Part shown: positions 1 through 7,575 of the stretch, one piece after another
Layout of the letters: each line of letters begins with the position of its first letter
Position numbering within the stretch: position 1 is the first letter of the stretch
Source: Thalassobius vesicularis
GTDB lineage: Bacteria; Pseudomonadota; Alphaproteobacteria; Rhodobacterales; Rhodobacteraceae
DNA: 64,000 bases
Direction of reading: 5' to 3'
NCBI RefSeq assembly: GCF_004799325.1
Contig: NZ_SSMD01000001.1
Coordinates: 434,001 to 498,000 of the forward strand
Program-made: the position numbers and the translations under genes
The notes under the pieces: model-generated
The model's input: the letters and a program-made list of their open reading frames with translations, nothing else
The model's database searches: none
Told to the model about the DNA's origin: nothing

Positions 1-1
1 G

Positions 2-457
2 GTCAATGGGATCGGGGGCGGCACGGCCTCGGGGAGGGCGGTGAAGGCGGTGCAGGTGGGCGGGCCTTTGGGGGCCTATCTGCCGGTCTCGAAATTCGAC
101 ACGGCCTTTGGGTACGAGGAGTTCGACCGCGAAGGCGCCTTGATTGGGCACGCGGGTGTGGTGGTGTTCGATGAGAGCGCCGACATGCTGAAGATGGCGC
201 GGTTCGCGATGGAGTTCTGCGCGGTGGAAAGCTGCGGGAAATGCACGCCCTGCCGCATCGGCGCGGTGCGCGGGGTCGAGACGATTGACCGGATCGCGGC
301 AGGTGATGCCGGGGCGGTCGAGGTGCTGGAAGACCTGTGCGAAGTGATGAAGGACGGGTCTTTGTGCGCGTTAGGTGGGTTCACGCCTTTCCCGGTGATG
401 TCGGCGCTGCGGGAATTCCCCGAGGATTTCCCGGTGGTGCGGGAGGCGGCGGAATGA
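2..457 (+). CDS. fdsB: NAD-dependent formate dehydrogenase beta subunit, 3' part
   Basis: This is the C-terminal end of the NuoF-like beta subunit, which carries electrons from formate to NAD+ through FMN and a 4Fe-4S cluster in the cytoplasm. The frame is open from the first bases of the window, so the start lies upstream. Visible marks are the CGKCTPCRIG motif (cluster ligands, about residue 80 of the fragment) and the LCALGGFTPFPV segment typical of this family's C-terminus. It is followed 88 bases later by fdsA, with a repeat-derived hairpin in the gap. A NuoF of complex I is possible from this fragment alone, but the fdsA-fdhD-fdsD neighbours make formate dehydrogenase the firm choice. 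Confidence 0.93.
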   Translation, partial: VNGIGGGTASGRAVKAVQVGGPLGAYLPVSKFDTAFGYEEFDREGALIGHAGVVVFDESADMLKMARFAMEFCAVESCGKCTPCRIGAVRGVETIDRIAAGDAGAVEVLEDLCEVMKDGSLCALGGFTPFPVMSALREFPEDFPVVREAAE

Positions 458-484
458 TGGCGCGCGCTGGTTTTGAGTGCGGGA

Positions 485-535
485 GCGAGGGGCCAGCCCC
501 TCGCGCACCCCGGGATATTTGGAAAAAGAAGAAGG
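485..535 (+). repeat. Dispersed hairpin/GGATATTT repeat, copy A
   Basis: A GC hairpin (GCGAGGGG 485-492, CCAG loop, CCCCTCGC 497-504) is followed by a CCCCGGGATATTT core at 508-520 and an AAAAAGAAGAAGG tail at 523-535. It fills most of the fdsB-fdsA gap in the same orientation as the operon. The purine-rich tail lies just before the GTG chosen for fdsA and could act as its ribosome-binding region. Further copies are at 7576-7635, 17301-17375, 26543-26617 and 47944-47996, with a divergent one near 54647. Confidence 0.75.
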
Positions 536-545
536 GGGCGGGGCT

Positions 546-3422
546 GTGAAGGATTTCATTATTCCCTGGGATGACCGGGACATGGGCACGCCTGCGAAGA
601 CGGGTAAGCCGGTGACGCTGACCGTGGATGGCGTTGAGGTGGTGGTGCCCGAGGGGACGTCGGTCATGCGGGCGGCGGCTGAGGCGGGGATTTCGGTGCC
701 CAAGCTGTGTGCGACGGATTCGGTGGAGGCGTTCGGGTCTTGCCGCTTGTGCGTGGTGGAGATCGAGGGGAGGCGGGGAACGCCGGCGTCCTGTACCACG
801 CCGGTTGCGCCGGGGATGGTGGTGCATACGCAATCGTCCAAGGTGCGCAAGATCCGCAAGGGGGTGATGGAGCTGTATATCAGCGACCACCCGCTGGATT
901 GCCTGACCTGCGCGGCCAATGGTGATTGCGAGTTGCAGGACATGGCCGGGGCCGTGGGGCTGCGGGATGTGCGCTATGCGCCGGGCGAGAACCATTTCGA
1001 GGTACGCTCGAGTGGCGAGGCGAATGCGCGGTATATTCCGAAGGATGAGAGCAACCCGTATTTCACCTATGACCCGCAGAAATGCATCGTCTGCTCGCGC
1101 TGTGTGCGGGCCTGCGAGGAGGTTCAGGGGACATTCGCGCTGACCATCGAGGGGCGCGGGTTTGACAGCCGGGTCAAGGCGGGGATGGCGGGGGATGACT
1201 TCCTGTCGTCGGATTGCGTGAGCTGTGGGGCCTGTGTGCAGGCCTGTCCAACCTCGACCCTGCAGGAGAAATCGGTGATCGAACTGGGCACGCCGGAGCG
1301 GTCGGTGGTGACGACCTGCGCCTATTGCGGGGTGGGCTGTTCGTTCAAGGCCGAGATGCAGGGCGATCAGTTGGTCCGCATGGTGCCGCACAAGCAGGGC
1401 AAGGCGAACCGGGGGCATTCCTGTGTGAAGGGGCGGTTTGCCTGGGGCTATGCCACGCATAAGGAGCGTATCCTGAACCCGATGATCCGCGACAGCATCG
1501 ACCAGCCGTGGCAGGAGGTCAGCTGGGACGAGGCGATCGGCTTTGCGGCGGAGCGGATGCGCGGGCTGCAGGAGAAGTACGGGCGGCGCTCGGTCGGGGT
1601 GATTACCTCGTCGCGGTGCACGAACGAGGAAACGTTCCTGGTGCAGAAGCTGACCCGCGCGGTGTTTGGCAATAACAACACGGATACTTGCGCGCGGGTG
1701 TGTCACTCGCCCACCGGGTATGGGCTGGGGCAGACGTTTGGGACCAGCGCGGGGACGCAGGATTTCGACTCGGTCGAGCATACGGATGTGGTGATCATCA
1801 TCGGGGCGAACCCGACGGATGGGCACCCGGTGTTTGCCAGCCGTCTGAAGAAGCGGTTGCGCAAGGGCGCCAAGCTGATCGTGATCGACCCGCGCCGGAC
1901 GGATATGGTGAAGTCGGCGCATATTCAGGCGGCGCATCACCTGGCGCTGCGGCCCGGCACCAACGTGGCCGTGGTGACGGCGCTAGCGCATGTGATCGTG
2001 ACCGAGGGGCTGGCGGATGAGGCGTTTATCCGTGAGCGCTGCGATTGGGATGAGTTCCGCGAGTATGCCGAGTTCGCGAGCGACCCGCGTCATGCGCCCG
2101 AGGCCGTTGAGGCGCTGACTGGCGTCCCGGCCGAGGAGCTGCGCAAAGCGGCGCGGCTGTTCGCCACTGGCGGCAATGGGGCGATTTATTATGGGCTGGG
2201 GGTGACAGAGCATTCTCAGGGCTCGACCACCGTGATCGGCATTGCCAACCTGGCGATGATGACCGGCAATATCGGGCGGACCGGCGTGGGGGTGAACCCG
2301 CTGCGGGGGCAGAACAACGTGCAGGGCTCGTGCGATATGGGGTCGTTCCCCCATGAATTGCCGGGCTATCGCCATGTCAAACTGCCCGAGGTCCGCGCGA
2401 TTTTCGAAAACGCCTGGGGTGTGCAGATCGACCCCGAGCCGGGCTTGCGCATCCCCAACATGCTGGATGCCGCGGTGGAGGGGACGTTCAAGGGCCTGTA
2501 TTGTCAGGGTGAGGATATCCTGCAATCGGACCCCGATACCAAGCACGTCGCCGCCGGTCTGGCCGCGATGGAATGCGTGATCGTGCATGACCTGTTCCTG
2601 AACGAGACCGCGAATTACGCGCATGTGTTCCTGCCGGGGTCCACGTTCCTTGAAAAGAACGGGACGTTCACGAATGCTGAACGCCGCATCAACATGGTGC
2701 GCAAGGTGATGGCGCCGCTGAACGGGTACGAGGATTGGCAAGTCACCCAGATGCTGGCCAACGCGATGGGGGCCGGGTGGGACTACACCCATCCCAGGCA
2801 GATCATGGCGGAAATCGCGGCGACGACGCCCTCGTTCGCGGGCGTGACGTATGAGAAGATCGACGAGATGGGGTCGGTCCAGTGGCCGTGCAATGAGGCG
2901 AACCCGGATGGTACTCCGCTGATGCATGTGGACGGCTTCGTGCGGGGCAAGGGGCGATTCATCGTTACCGAATACGTGCCGACGCTGGAGAAGACGGGGC
3001 CACGCTTCCCGCTGCTGCTGACCACGGGGCGGATCCTGTCGCAGTATAACGTGGGCGCGCAGACACGGCGGACAGATAACGTGGTCTGGCACGATCAGGA
3101 CGTGCTGGAGATCCACCCCCATGATGCCGAAACGCGCGGCGTGAAGGACGGGGATTTCGTGAAGCTGGCCTCGCGCTCGGGGGAGACGACGCTGCGGGCG
3201 CAGATCACCGACCGGGTCAGCCCCGGCGTGGTCTACACCACGTTCCATCATCCGGACACGCAGGCCAACGTGGTCACCACCGACTTCAGCGACTGGGCCA
3301 CGAACTGCCCGGAATACAAGGTGACGGCGGTGCAGGTCAGCCCCTCGAACGGGCCAAGCGACTGGCAAGAGGATTACGCCGCACAGGCCGCGCAATCGCG
3401 CCGGATTCAGGCGGCGGAATGA
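546..3422 (+). CDS. fdsA: NAD-dependent formate dehydrogenase alpha (catalytic) subunit
   Basis: Molybdopterin-containing subunit that oxidises formate to CO2. An N-terminal 2Fe-2S ferredoxin domain (cysteines in SCRLCVVEIEG) leads into a NuoG-like His/Cys cluster (HPLDCLTCAANGDC), two 4Fe-4S motifs (CIVCSRCVRAC, CVSCGACVQACP), then the molybdopterin oxidoreductase core opening with CAYCGVGC. The active-site position reads as ordinary cysteine (CARVCHSPT, codon tgt), so this is not a selenoenzyme. The product is about 958 residues, normal for FdsA. The GTG at 546 is preferred because the protein then begins VKDFIIPWDDRDMGTP; the upstream in-frame ATG at 477 would translate the intergenic repeat. 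The stop overlaps the fdhD start in an ATGA arrangement, so the two are translationally coupled. Confidence 0.95.
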   Translation: MKDFIIPWDDRDMGTPAKTGKPVTLTVDGVEVVVPEGTSVMRAAAEAGISVPKLCATDSVEAFGSCRLCVVEIEGRRGTPASCTTPVAPGMVVHTQSSKVRKIRKGVMELYISDHPLDCLTCAANGDCELQDMAGAVGLRDVRYAPGENHFEVRSSGEANARYIPKDESNPYFTYDPQKCIVCSRCVRACEEVQGTFALTIEGRGFDSRVKAGMAGDDFLSSDCVSCGACVQACPTSTLQEKSVIELGTPERSVVTTCAYCGVGCSFKAEMQGDQLVRMVPHKQGKANRGHSCVKGRFAWGYATHKERILNPMIRDSIDQPWQEVSWDEAIGFAAERMRGLQEKYGRRSVGVITSSRCTNEETFLVQKLTRAVFGNNNTDTCARVCHSPTGYGLGQTFGTSAGTQDFDSVEHTDVVIIIGANPTDGHPVFASRLKKRLRKGAKLIVIDPRRTDMVKSAHIQAAHHLALRPGTNVAVVTALAHVIVTEGLADEAFIRERCDWDEFREYAEFASDPRHAPEAVEALTGVPAEELRKAARLFATGGNGAIYYGLGVTEHSQGSTTVIGIANLAMMTGNIGRTGVGVNPLRGQNNVQGSCDMGSFPHELPGYRHVKLPEVRAIFENAWGVQIDPEPGLRIPNMLDAAVEGTFKGLYCQGEDILQSDPDTKHVAAGLAAMECVIVHDLFLNETANYAHVFLPGSTFLEKNGTFTNAERRINMVRKVMAPLNGYEDWQVTQMLANAMGAGWDYTHPRQIMAEIAATTPSFAGVTYEKIDEMGSVQWPCNEANPDGTPLMHVDGFVRGKGRFIVTEYVPTLEKTGPRFPLLLTTGRILSQYNVGAQTRRTDNVVWHDQDVLEIHPHDAETRGVKDGDFVKLASRSGETTLRAQITDRVSPGVVYTTFHHPDTQANVVTTDFSDWATNCPEYKVTAVQVSPSNGPSDWQEDYAAQAAQSRRIQAAE

Positions 3423-4234
3423 AGCGGCCTGTCGCCTCTTGCCCCGGTGTGTCCGTCCAGCAGGGCGGACAGCGGGCCGTGCTGCGCGCCCTGCCCGAAG
3501 AGGTGCCGGTGGCGCTGGTCTTCAACGGGGAAACGCAGGCGGTGATGATGGCCTCGCCCTGCGATCTGGAGGATTTCGCGGCCGGTTTCGCGCTTGGCGA
3601 GGGGATCGTGCAGCGGATCGACCAGATCGAGGCGATCGAGGTCGTCACCCATGACCACGGCATCGAGGCGCAGATGGAGCTGACGCCCGACGCAGCCAAG
3701 GCCCTGCATCTGCGCCGCCGCGCCATGACCGGGCCGGTGGGCTGCGGGCTGTGCGGGATCGACAGCCTGGATCAGGCGATCCGCCCCCTGCCCCACCTCT
3801 CTGGCGAGCTGCGGCTGACGCATGAGGCCGTCGCAGGCGCAACCGAGGCGCTACGCGCACATCAGCCGTTGCACGACCAGACCCACGGCACCCACGCCGC
3901 CGGGTTCCTGACGGCGGATGGCACAATCGCGCTGGTGCGCGAGGATGTCGGCCGTCACAACGCGCTGGACAAGCTGATCGGCGCGCTGGCCCGTACGGGG
4001 ATCGACCCGGCGAGCGGTGCGATGGTGCTGACCAGCCGTGTCTCGGTCGAGCTGATCCAGAAGGCGGCCTTTGCCGGTTGTCCGGTGCTGATCGCCGTTT
4101 CCGCCCCCACCGCACTGGCCCTGCGCCAAGCCGATCAGGCCGGGATCACGCTGGCCGCCTTTGCCCGCGGCGGCGGGTTCGACCTGTATTCCCACCCCCA
4201 CCGCATCCAGACCGGAGCCACCGATGTCGCCTGA
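3419..4234 (+). CDS. fdhD: Formate dehydrogenase accessory sulfurtransferase FdhD
   Basis: FdhD (FdsC in this operon type) passes sulfur to the molybdenum cofactor, which is needed to activate FdsA. The 271-residue protein carries the conserved GPVGCGLCGIDSL segment with its CxxC cysteine pair near residue 107, the EDVGRHNALDKLIG motif near residue 178, and the SRVSVELIQKAAFAG segment in the C-terminal half. It starts inside the fdsA stop codon and overlaps fdsD by 11 bases, showing one cotranscribed operon. Chaperoning of FdsA is known for homologues; nothing unusual was seen. Confidence 0.95.
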   Translation: MKRPVASCPGVSVQQGGQRAVLRALPEEVPVALVFNGETQAVMMASPCDLEDFAAGFALGEGIVQRIDQIEAIEVVTHDHGIEAQMELTPDAAKALHLRRRAMTGPVGCGLCGIDSLDQAIRPLPHLSGELRLTHEAVAGATEALRAHQPLHDQTHGTHAAGFLTADGTIALVREDVGRHNALDKLIGALARTGIDPASGAMVLTSRVSVELIQKAAFAGCPVLIAVSAPTALALRQADQAGITLAAFARGGGFDLYSHPHRIQTGATDVA

Positions 4235-4442
4235 AAAAATGGTCCTGATGGCCAACCAGATCGCCACGTTCTTCAAGACCCAACCCGGCGAGGATCAGGC
4301 CCAACGCGTGGCCGATCACCTGAACGATTTCTGGGAACCCCGGATGCGGCGGCAGCTGATCGCGCATGTCGACGCAGGCGGCGCAGGGCTGGAGCCGCTG
4401 GTGCTGGAAGCAATGGCCAAGGTCCGCGTCCCGGCGGATTAA
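4224..4442 (+). CDS. fdsD: Formate dehydrogenase delta subunit
   Basis: Small 72-residue cytoplasmic subunit found only with FdsGBA-type soluble formate dehydrogenases. The sequence begins MSPEKMVLMANQIATFF and includes the segment HLNDFWEPRMRRQL, which are the family hallmarks. Its exact role is uncertain; in related bacteria it is tied to assembly or stability of the complex. The ATG at 4224 lies inside the end of fdhD. It is the last gene of the operon, and its stop overlaps by four bases the end of the convergent acyltransferase gene, leaving no room for a separate terminator. Confidence 0.92.
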   Translation: MSPEKMVLMANQIATFFKTQPGEDQAQRVADHLNDFWEPRMRRQLIAHVDAGGAGLEPLVLEAMAKVRVPAD

Positions 4443-5086
4443 GGGGCGGTTTTCAGCACGCGCGCCGGCACTCCGCCGACCACGGTATTGGCCGCAACAT
4501 CACCCGTGACCACCGCATTGGCCGCGATCACCGCGTTGTCGCCAATGGTGACCCCCGGCAGGATGGTGGCCTTGGCCCCGATCCACACGTTGTCCCCGAT
4601 GGCGATATCGGCGCAGACAAATCCCTGTTTGCGAGTGGGGCGCCCGGATTTGTAATCGTGGTTCTGATCGCGGATCGTGACATACTCGGCGATCAGGCAA
4701 TCCGCCCCGATCCTGATCGATTGCCGCGCGATGATGGTGCAGCCGTGGCCGACATAGCCGTCCGGCCCGATGCTAAGGTCACCGTATTTGGCGATCAGCG
4801 TGGCGTGGCGGTCGATCACCGTCCGCTGGCCCAGCGCGACGCACCCCCCGTTGGTGGCTTTCATCACGACGCCTGCATTGATCTGGCAGCCAGTGTCGCA
4901 GCGTACATTCCAAAGGGTCGTGATCGCCTTCTGGCGGAAAAAACTGCGCAGCTTTCGCAAAAATCCGATCAAAGCCAACCCCGCAATGGCACCTGTTTCT
5001 TTCTTAACGGGCCATGAAACCAATGGGAAGCATTCGAGGCGCAGGACAGGGCTGACGCCCTCTGCGCACGCCACGACTGGTACCAT
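4439..5086 (-). CDS. Hexapeptide-repeat acyltransferase (maltose/galactoside O-acetyltransferase type)
   Basis: The C-terminal two thirds is a left-handed beta-helix of hexapeptide repeats (for example IGPDGYVGHGCTIIA, IGDNVWIGAKATILPG, IGDNAVIAANAVVTG) ending in VVGGVPARVLK, the signature of acetyl-CoA-dependent sugar acyltransferases used in surface polysaccharide decoration. The active-site histidine is probably in RDQNHDYKSG. The first 40 or so residues do not look family-like, so the start is uncertain: ATG 5086 is used here, TTG 5128 lies upstream, and a later start near the FLRKLRSFFRQK segment is also credible. The gene lies in an AT-richer accessory stretch beside tRNA-Arg and ends against fdsD. 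The acceptor sugar cannot be told. Confidence 0.8.
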   Translation of the reverse strand: MVPVVACAEGVSPVLRLECFPLVSWPVKKETGAIAGLALIGFLRKLRSFFRQKAITTLWNVRCDTGCQINAGVVMKATNGGCVALGQRTVIDRHATLIAKYGDLSIGPDGYVGHGCTIIARQSIRIGADCLIAEYVTIRDQNHDYKSGRPTRKQGFVCADIAIGDNVWIGAKATILPGVTIGDNAVIAANAVVTGDVAANTVVGGVPARVLKTAP

Positions 5087-5142
5087 TTCGAGACTTTTTG
5101 AGACCAGAATATTAGACACAACAAGCAAGCAGGCCTAACATT

Positions 5143-5174
5143 CATATTATATTGAATATTTTGCACATAATATG
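5143..5174. promoter_or_regulatory. AT-rich inverted repeat in a divergent promoter region
   Basis: CATATTAT at 5143-5150 and ATAATATG at 5167-5174 form perfect 8-base arms with a 16-base spacer. The repeat lies between the acyltransferase gene (minus) and the membrane-protein gene (plus), in the most AT-rich stretch of this part of the window. It could be an operator serving both genes, or simply chance in AT-rich sequence. Confidence 0.3.
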
Positions 5175-5212
5175 TAAATCTCGCAGGGAGACTAACTGCC
5201 AGAGGTCCACTG

Positions 5213-5785
5213 GTGGCGATACCCTTTGCCTTGATTATGCTGCTCTATGCCTTCGCGTATTTTCTCGTGGGCAAGGTCGTCTATCCGACACAGCTTTTGC
5301 TGATGCCGGATGTTGCCCCTTATGCAAGCCTTTGTTTCTTGCCGCATGGCATCCGAACCATCGCGACCTGGTACTACAAGCGTGCAGCTATCATACCGCT
5401 GTTTATCGCTTCGGCTGCGGTGGGTTACTATTATCAATACCCGGCGCCGCTTGAAATCCAGCTTGGGTTGGCGCTCTGGTCTGCCTCGGCGGCCTATCTG
5501 GCATTCAAATTGATGGATCAGGTTGGGCTGTATTCGTTCTTTGACCCAAACCAGCCCATATCAAGGCCCTACGTGCCCATCTTTATCGGCGGGTTTATCG
5601 CCTCGATCCTGAATATGCTTGGATTGCTGGCCGTGTCTCAGAGCATCATGTTCAGCGACGTCGCTGTTCCTGCCACACTGGCGCTGGCGACGGGTGACTT
5701 CCTTGGTCTGGTCATGACCTTCGTGCTGTTGTCGCTTTGGTTTCGTGTCGAGCGCAGGTTTATCTGGCTCACGAACCGCCGCTGA
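5213..5785 (+). CDS. Unrecognised multi-pass membrane protein
   Basis: A 190-residue hydrophobic protein with about five or six predicted membrane segments (roughly residues 1-25, 28-48, 58-78, 82-102, 118-140 and 150-175) and a positively charged C-terminus (WFRVERRFIWLTNRR), suggesting that end is cytoplasmic. I do not recognise the family. The chosen GTG at 5213 follows CCAGAGGTCC, a weak ribosome site. Its last bases overlap by 17 the convergent winged-helix gene. A possible role as membrane partner of that regulator is inference only. Confidence 0.65.
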   Translation: MAIPFALIMLLYAFAYFLVGKVVYPTQLLLMPDVAPYASLCFLPHGIRTIATWYYKRAAIIPLFIASAAVGYYYQYPAPLEIQLGLALWSASAAYLAFKLMDQVGLYSFFDPNQPISRPYVPIFIGGFIASILNMLGLLAVSQSIMFSDVAVPATLALATGDFLGLVMTFVLLSLWFRVERRFIWLTNRR

Positions 5786-6056
5786 CCCTCACGTAGGTGC
5801 CACTGCGGGGGCTGCCGATTTTCTCGATCCATCCGGCATTCTGCAAGGATTTGATCGCCCGAAAAATTGTAGGACGCGAATACCGGCTATAGAGCGAACT
5901 GCCAAGAACGGCCCCGACATCAAATTCCTTTGAATTGCCCAACCACTCTGGCGCGCACAGAATATCCCGCTCGCATTCGGACAGATCCTGGATTCCCAGG
6001 TCGTGTTCCAAAGTGCGCACAGACGCACGGAGTTGAGAGAACAAAGAATTTGACAC
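5769..6056 (-). CDS. Small winged-helix DNA-binding protein
   Basis: A 95-residue protein with a winged-helix fold visible in its second half: a recognition-helix-like segment (SRPTIFRAIKSLQNAGWI) followed by a beta-wing (EKIGSPRSGTYVRV). No sensor domain is present. The start is GTG at 6056, preceded on the minus strand by AAGG about eight bases upstream. Its upstream region holds an inverted repeat (6076-6096) that overlaps a good promoter pointing the other way, toward a candidate small RNA, so it may regulate that transcript. It is convergent with the membrane-protein gene. The specific family is not recognised. Confidence 0.72.
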   Translation of the reverse strand: MSNSLFSQLRASVRTLEHDLGIQDLSECERDILCAPEWLGNSKEFDVGAVLGSSLYSRYSRPTIFRAIKSLQNAGWIEKIGSPRSGTYVRVSGGS

Positions 6057-6062
6057 GTTAAC

Positions 6063-6096
6063 TTGACCTTTATCTTAAGTATCGCTAAGATACTTA
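6063..6096 (+). promoter_or_regulatory. Promoter with overlapping inverted-repeat operator
   Basis: TTGACC (6063-6068) and TAAGAT (6086-6091) are separated by 17 bases, a good housekeeping-type promoter on the plus strand. The perfect inverted repeat TAAGTATC (6076-6083), spacer GCTAA, GATACTTA (6089-6096) covers the spacer and the -10 box, as an operator for a repressor would. The divergent winged-helix gene starts at 6056. No plus-strand protein gene follows; a terminator-like hairpin is reached within 100 bases. Confidence 0.55.
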
Positions 6097-6097
6097 T

Positions 6098-6188
6098 ACG
6101 GAGGGTGTATCACAATCCGTAATATAAGAAAGTTATACCTAGTTATCATCCTCGCCAAGCCCCAAACTTGGCGGGGATATTTCTTTTT
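6098..6188 (+). ncRNA. Candidate small RNA of about 90 nucleotides
   Basis: Transcription from the promoter at 6063-6091 would begin near 6098 and meet a terminator-like hairpin: CCTCGCCAAG (6150-6159), a seven-base loop, CTTGGCGGGG (6167-6176), then ATATTTCTTTTT to 6188. The ten-pair stem contains one G-U pair. No convincing reading frame lies between. A short leader (GGAGGG at 6100-6105) could in principle serve a tiny peptide, but no ATG with a sensible frame follows. This is an inference from promoter plus terminator spacing. Confidence 0.45.
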
Positions 6189-6308
6189 GATACTTTTGAA
6201 CATAAACTATACCGATGATATGCGCGCCTTGTCACTTCGACAGGGTCAACCTAGGCACAGGCAAAGCATATTTCGGGCTGACACTGGCAGATCACCGAGT
6301 TGCAAGCA

Positions 6309-6328
6309 TCTTGGCGCCATCGCCAAGA
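6309..6328. other. Perfect hairpin downstream of tRNA-Arg
   Basis: TCTTGGCG (6309-6316), loop CCAT, CGCCAAGA (6321-6328). It lies about 55 bases past the tRNA 3' end on the minus strand and may stop or process the tRNA transcript, although no T-run follows on either strand. The CGCCAAG/CTTGGCG stem is also the core of the terminator at 6150-6176. Between 6189 and 6381 I see no gene. Confidence 0.4.
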
Positions 6329-6381
6329 ATCGAACAGGCAGAGCAAACACCCAGCCAGCGCCTTCTCAACAATTGGCAGAT

Positions 6382-6458
6382 TGGTGACCCCGGCAGGATT
6401 CGAACCTGCAACCTGCCCCTTAGGAGGGGGCTGCTCTATCCAGTTGAGCCACGGGACC
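6382..6458 (-). tRNA. tRNA-Arg(CCT)
   Basis: Read on the minus strand the 77 bases fold as a tRNA: acceptor stem GGTCCCG pairing with CGGGGTC (two G-U pairs), D-loop CTCAACTGGATAGAG, anticodon stem GCCCC/GGGGC around loop CTCCTAA with anticodon CCT, T-arm GCAGGTTCGAATCCTGC, and an encoded CCA end at 6382-6384. tRNA-Arg(CCT) genes are frequent integration sites, which fits the accessory look of the 4439-6380 region next to its 3' end. Confidence 0.95.
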
Positions 6459-6467
6459 ACGCAAAGC

Positions 6468-6496
6468 GGTGTAGCCCGATGCTGGCGCTTGAACAA
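6468..6496 (-). promoter_or_regulatory. Possible promoter of tRNA-Arg
   Basis: On the minus strand TTGTTC (6496-6491) and TACACC (6473-6468) are separated by 17 bases, placing the start about ten bases before the tRNA 5' end at 6458. Both boxes are weak matches; position is the main support. Confidence 0.35.
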
Positions 6497-6549
6497 GGGT
6501 CGGAGTTCGCGCTAACACTAACGAACACGCAATTCCCAGGACCCGGAAT

Positions 6550-7572
6550 TTGAGCCGAAAAGACCACCGCCCCCTGACCCTGCGCGACGTGTCCGAAGCC
6601 TCGGGCGTGTCCGAGATGACCGTCAGCCGCGTCCTGCGCAACCGCAGCGACGTCAGCGAGGCGACGCGGGAAAAGGTGCTGCGCGCGGCGAAACAGCTGG
6701 GCTATGTGCCCAACAAGATCGCCGGCGCATTGGCCAGTCAGCGCGTGAACTTGGTCGCTGTCATCATCCCGTCGCTGTCGAACATGGTCTTCCCCGAGGT
6801 ACTGAACGGCATCAGCCGCACGCTCGAGGATACCGGCCTGCAGCCCGTCGTGGGCGTGACCGACTACAACCCCGAGAAAGAGGAAAAGGTGCTGTACGAG
6901 ATGCTCTCGTGGCGGCCCTCGGGGGTGATCATCGCAGGGCTGGAACATTCGGACGCCGCACGCGCCATGCTGCGGGCGGCAGGCATTCCGGTGGTCGAGG
7001 TGATGGATGTGGACGGCGAACCCGTCGACACCTGCGTGGGCATTTCGCACAGACGGGCCGGGCGCGAGATCGGCAAGGCCATCGTCGCGGCAGGCTACAA
7101 GCGGATCGGGTTCCTGGGCACCAAGATGCCGATGGACCACCGCGCCCGCAAACGGTTCGAGGGCTTCACCCAGGCACTGGCCAAAGGCGGGATCGAGGTC
7201 GCGGACCAGGAATTCTACTCGGGCGGCTCGGCGCTGGCCAAGGGGCGCGAAATGACCGCCGCCATGCTGCAGCGCACGCCCGATCTGGATTTTCTCTACT
7301 ACTCGAACGACATGATCGGCGCGGGCGGGCTGCTGTACCTGATCGAAAAGGGCTATGACATTCCCGGCCAAATCGGTCTGGCGGGCTTCAACGGGGTCGA
7401 GCTGCTGCAAGGCCTGCCCAAGAAGCTGGCCACGATGGATGCCTGCCGCGCGGAAATCGGTCGTCGCGCCGCAGAACTGATCCTGCAACGGATCGAAACG
7501 GCCGATATGGACAGCCCCGACCGGATCGAGCTGACCCCGACCCTGTCGCGCGGCGATACACTGCGCGGCTGA
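6550..7572 (+). CDS. LacI/GntR-type transcriptional regulator
   Basis: A 340-residue LacI-family repressor. The N-terminal helix-turn-helix (LTLRDVSEASGVSEMTVSRV) and hinge (GYVPNKIAGALAS) precede a periplasmic-binding-protein-like sensor domain (residues about 65-335), where NLVAVIIPSLSNMVFPEVL and LDFLYYSNDMIGAGGLLYL resemble gluconate repressors of the GntR subgroup. No sugar genes lie beside it, so the effector cannot be assigned from context. The start is TTG at 6550, preceded by CAGGA about ten bases away; no better in-frame start keeps the whole DNA-binding domain. It ends against the convergent membrane-regulator gene with repeat copy B between. Confidence 0.88.
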   Translation: MSRKDHRPLTLRDVSEASGVSEMTVSRVLRNRSDVSEATREKVLRAAKQLGYVPNKIAGALASQRVNLVAVIIPSLSNMVFPEVLNGISRTLEDTGLQPVVGVTDYNPEKEEKVLYEMLSWRPSGVIIAGLEHSDAARAMLRAAGIPVVEVMDVDGEPVDTCVGISHRRAGREIGKAIVAAGYKRIGFLGTKMPMDHRARKRFEGFTQALAKGGIEVADQEFYSGGSALAKGREMTAAMLQRTPDLDFLYYSNDMIGAGGLLYLIEKGYDIPGQIGLAGFNGVELLQGLPKKLATMDACRAEIGRRAAELILQRIETADMDSPDRIELTPTLSRGDTLRG

Positions 7573-7575
7573 CCC

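Noticed and set aside
1680-1740. Possible selenocysteine in the formate dehydrogenase active site
   Set aside because: The position reads tgt (Cys) in CARVCHSPT; there is no in-frame TGA.
381-1940. A 519-codon open frame antisense to fdsA
   Set aside because: High-GC coding DNA leaves long antisense frames; the sense frame has full-length domain motifs, and the antisense product is Arg/His/Pro-rich without recognisable domains.
6320-6340. Possible partial tRNA or attachment-site duplicate (AGAATCGAAC) beside tRNA-Arg
   Set aside because: Only a short stretch resembles the T-arm; no duplicated tRNA 3' end of useful length is present, so no att site can be claimed.
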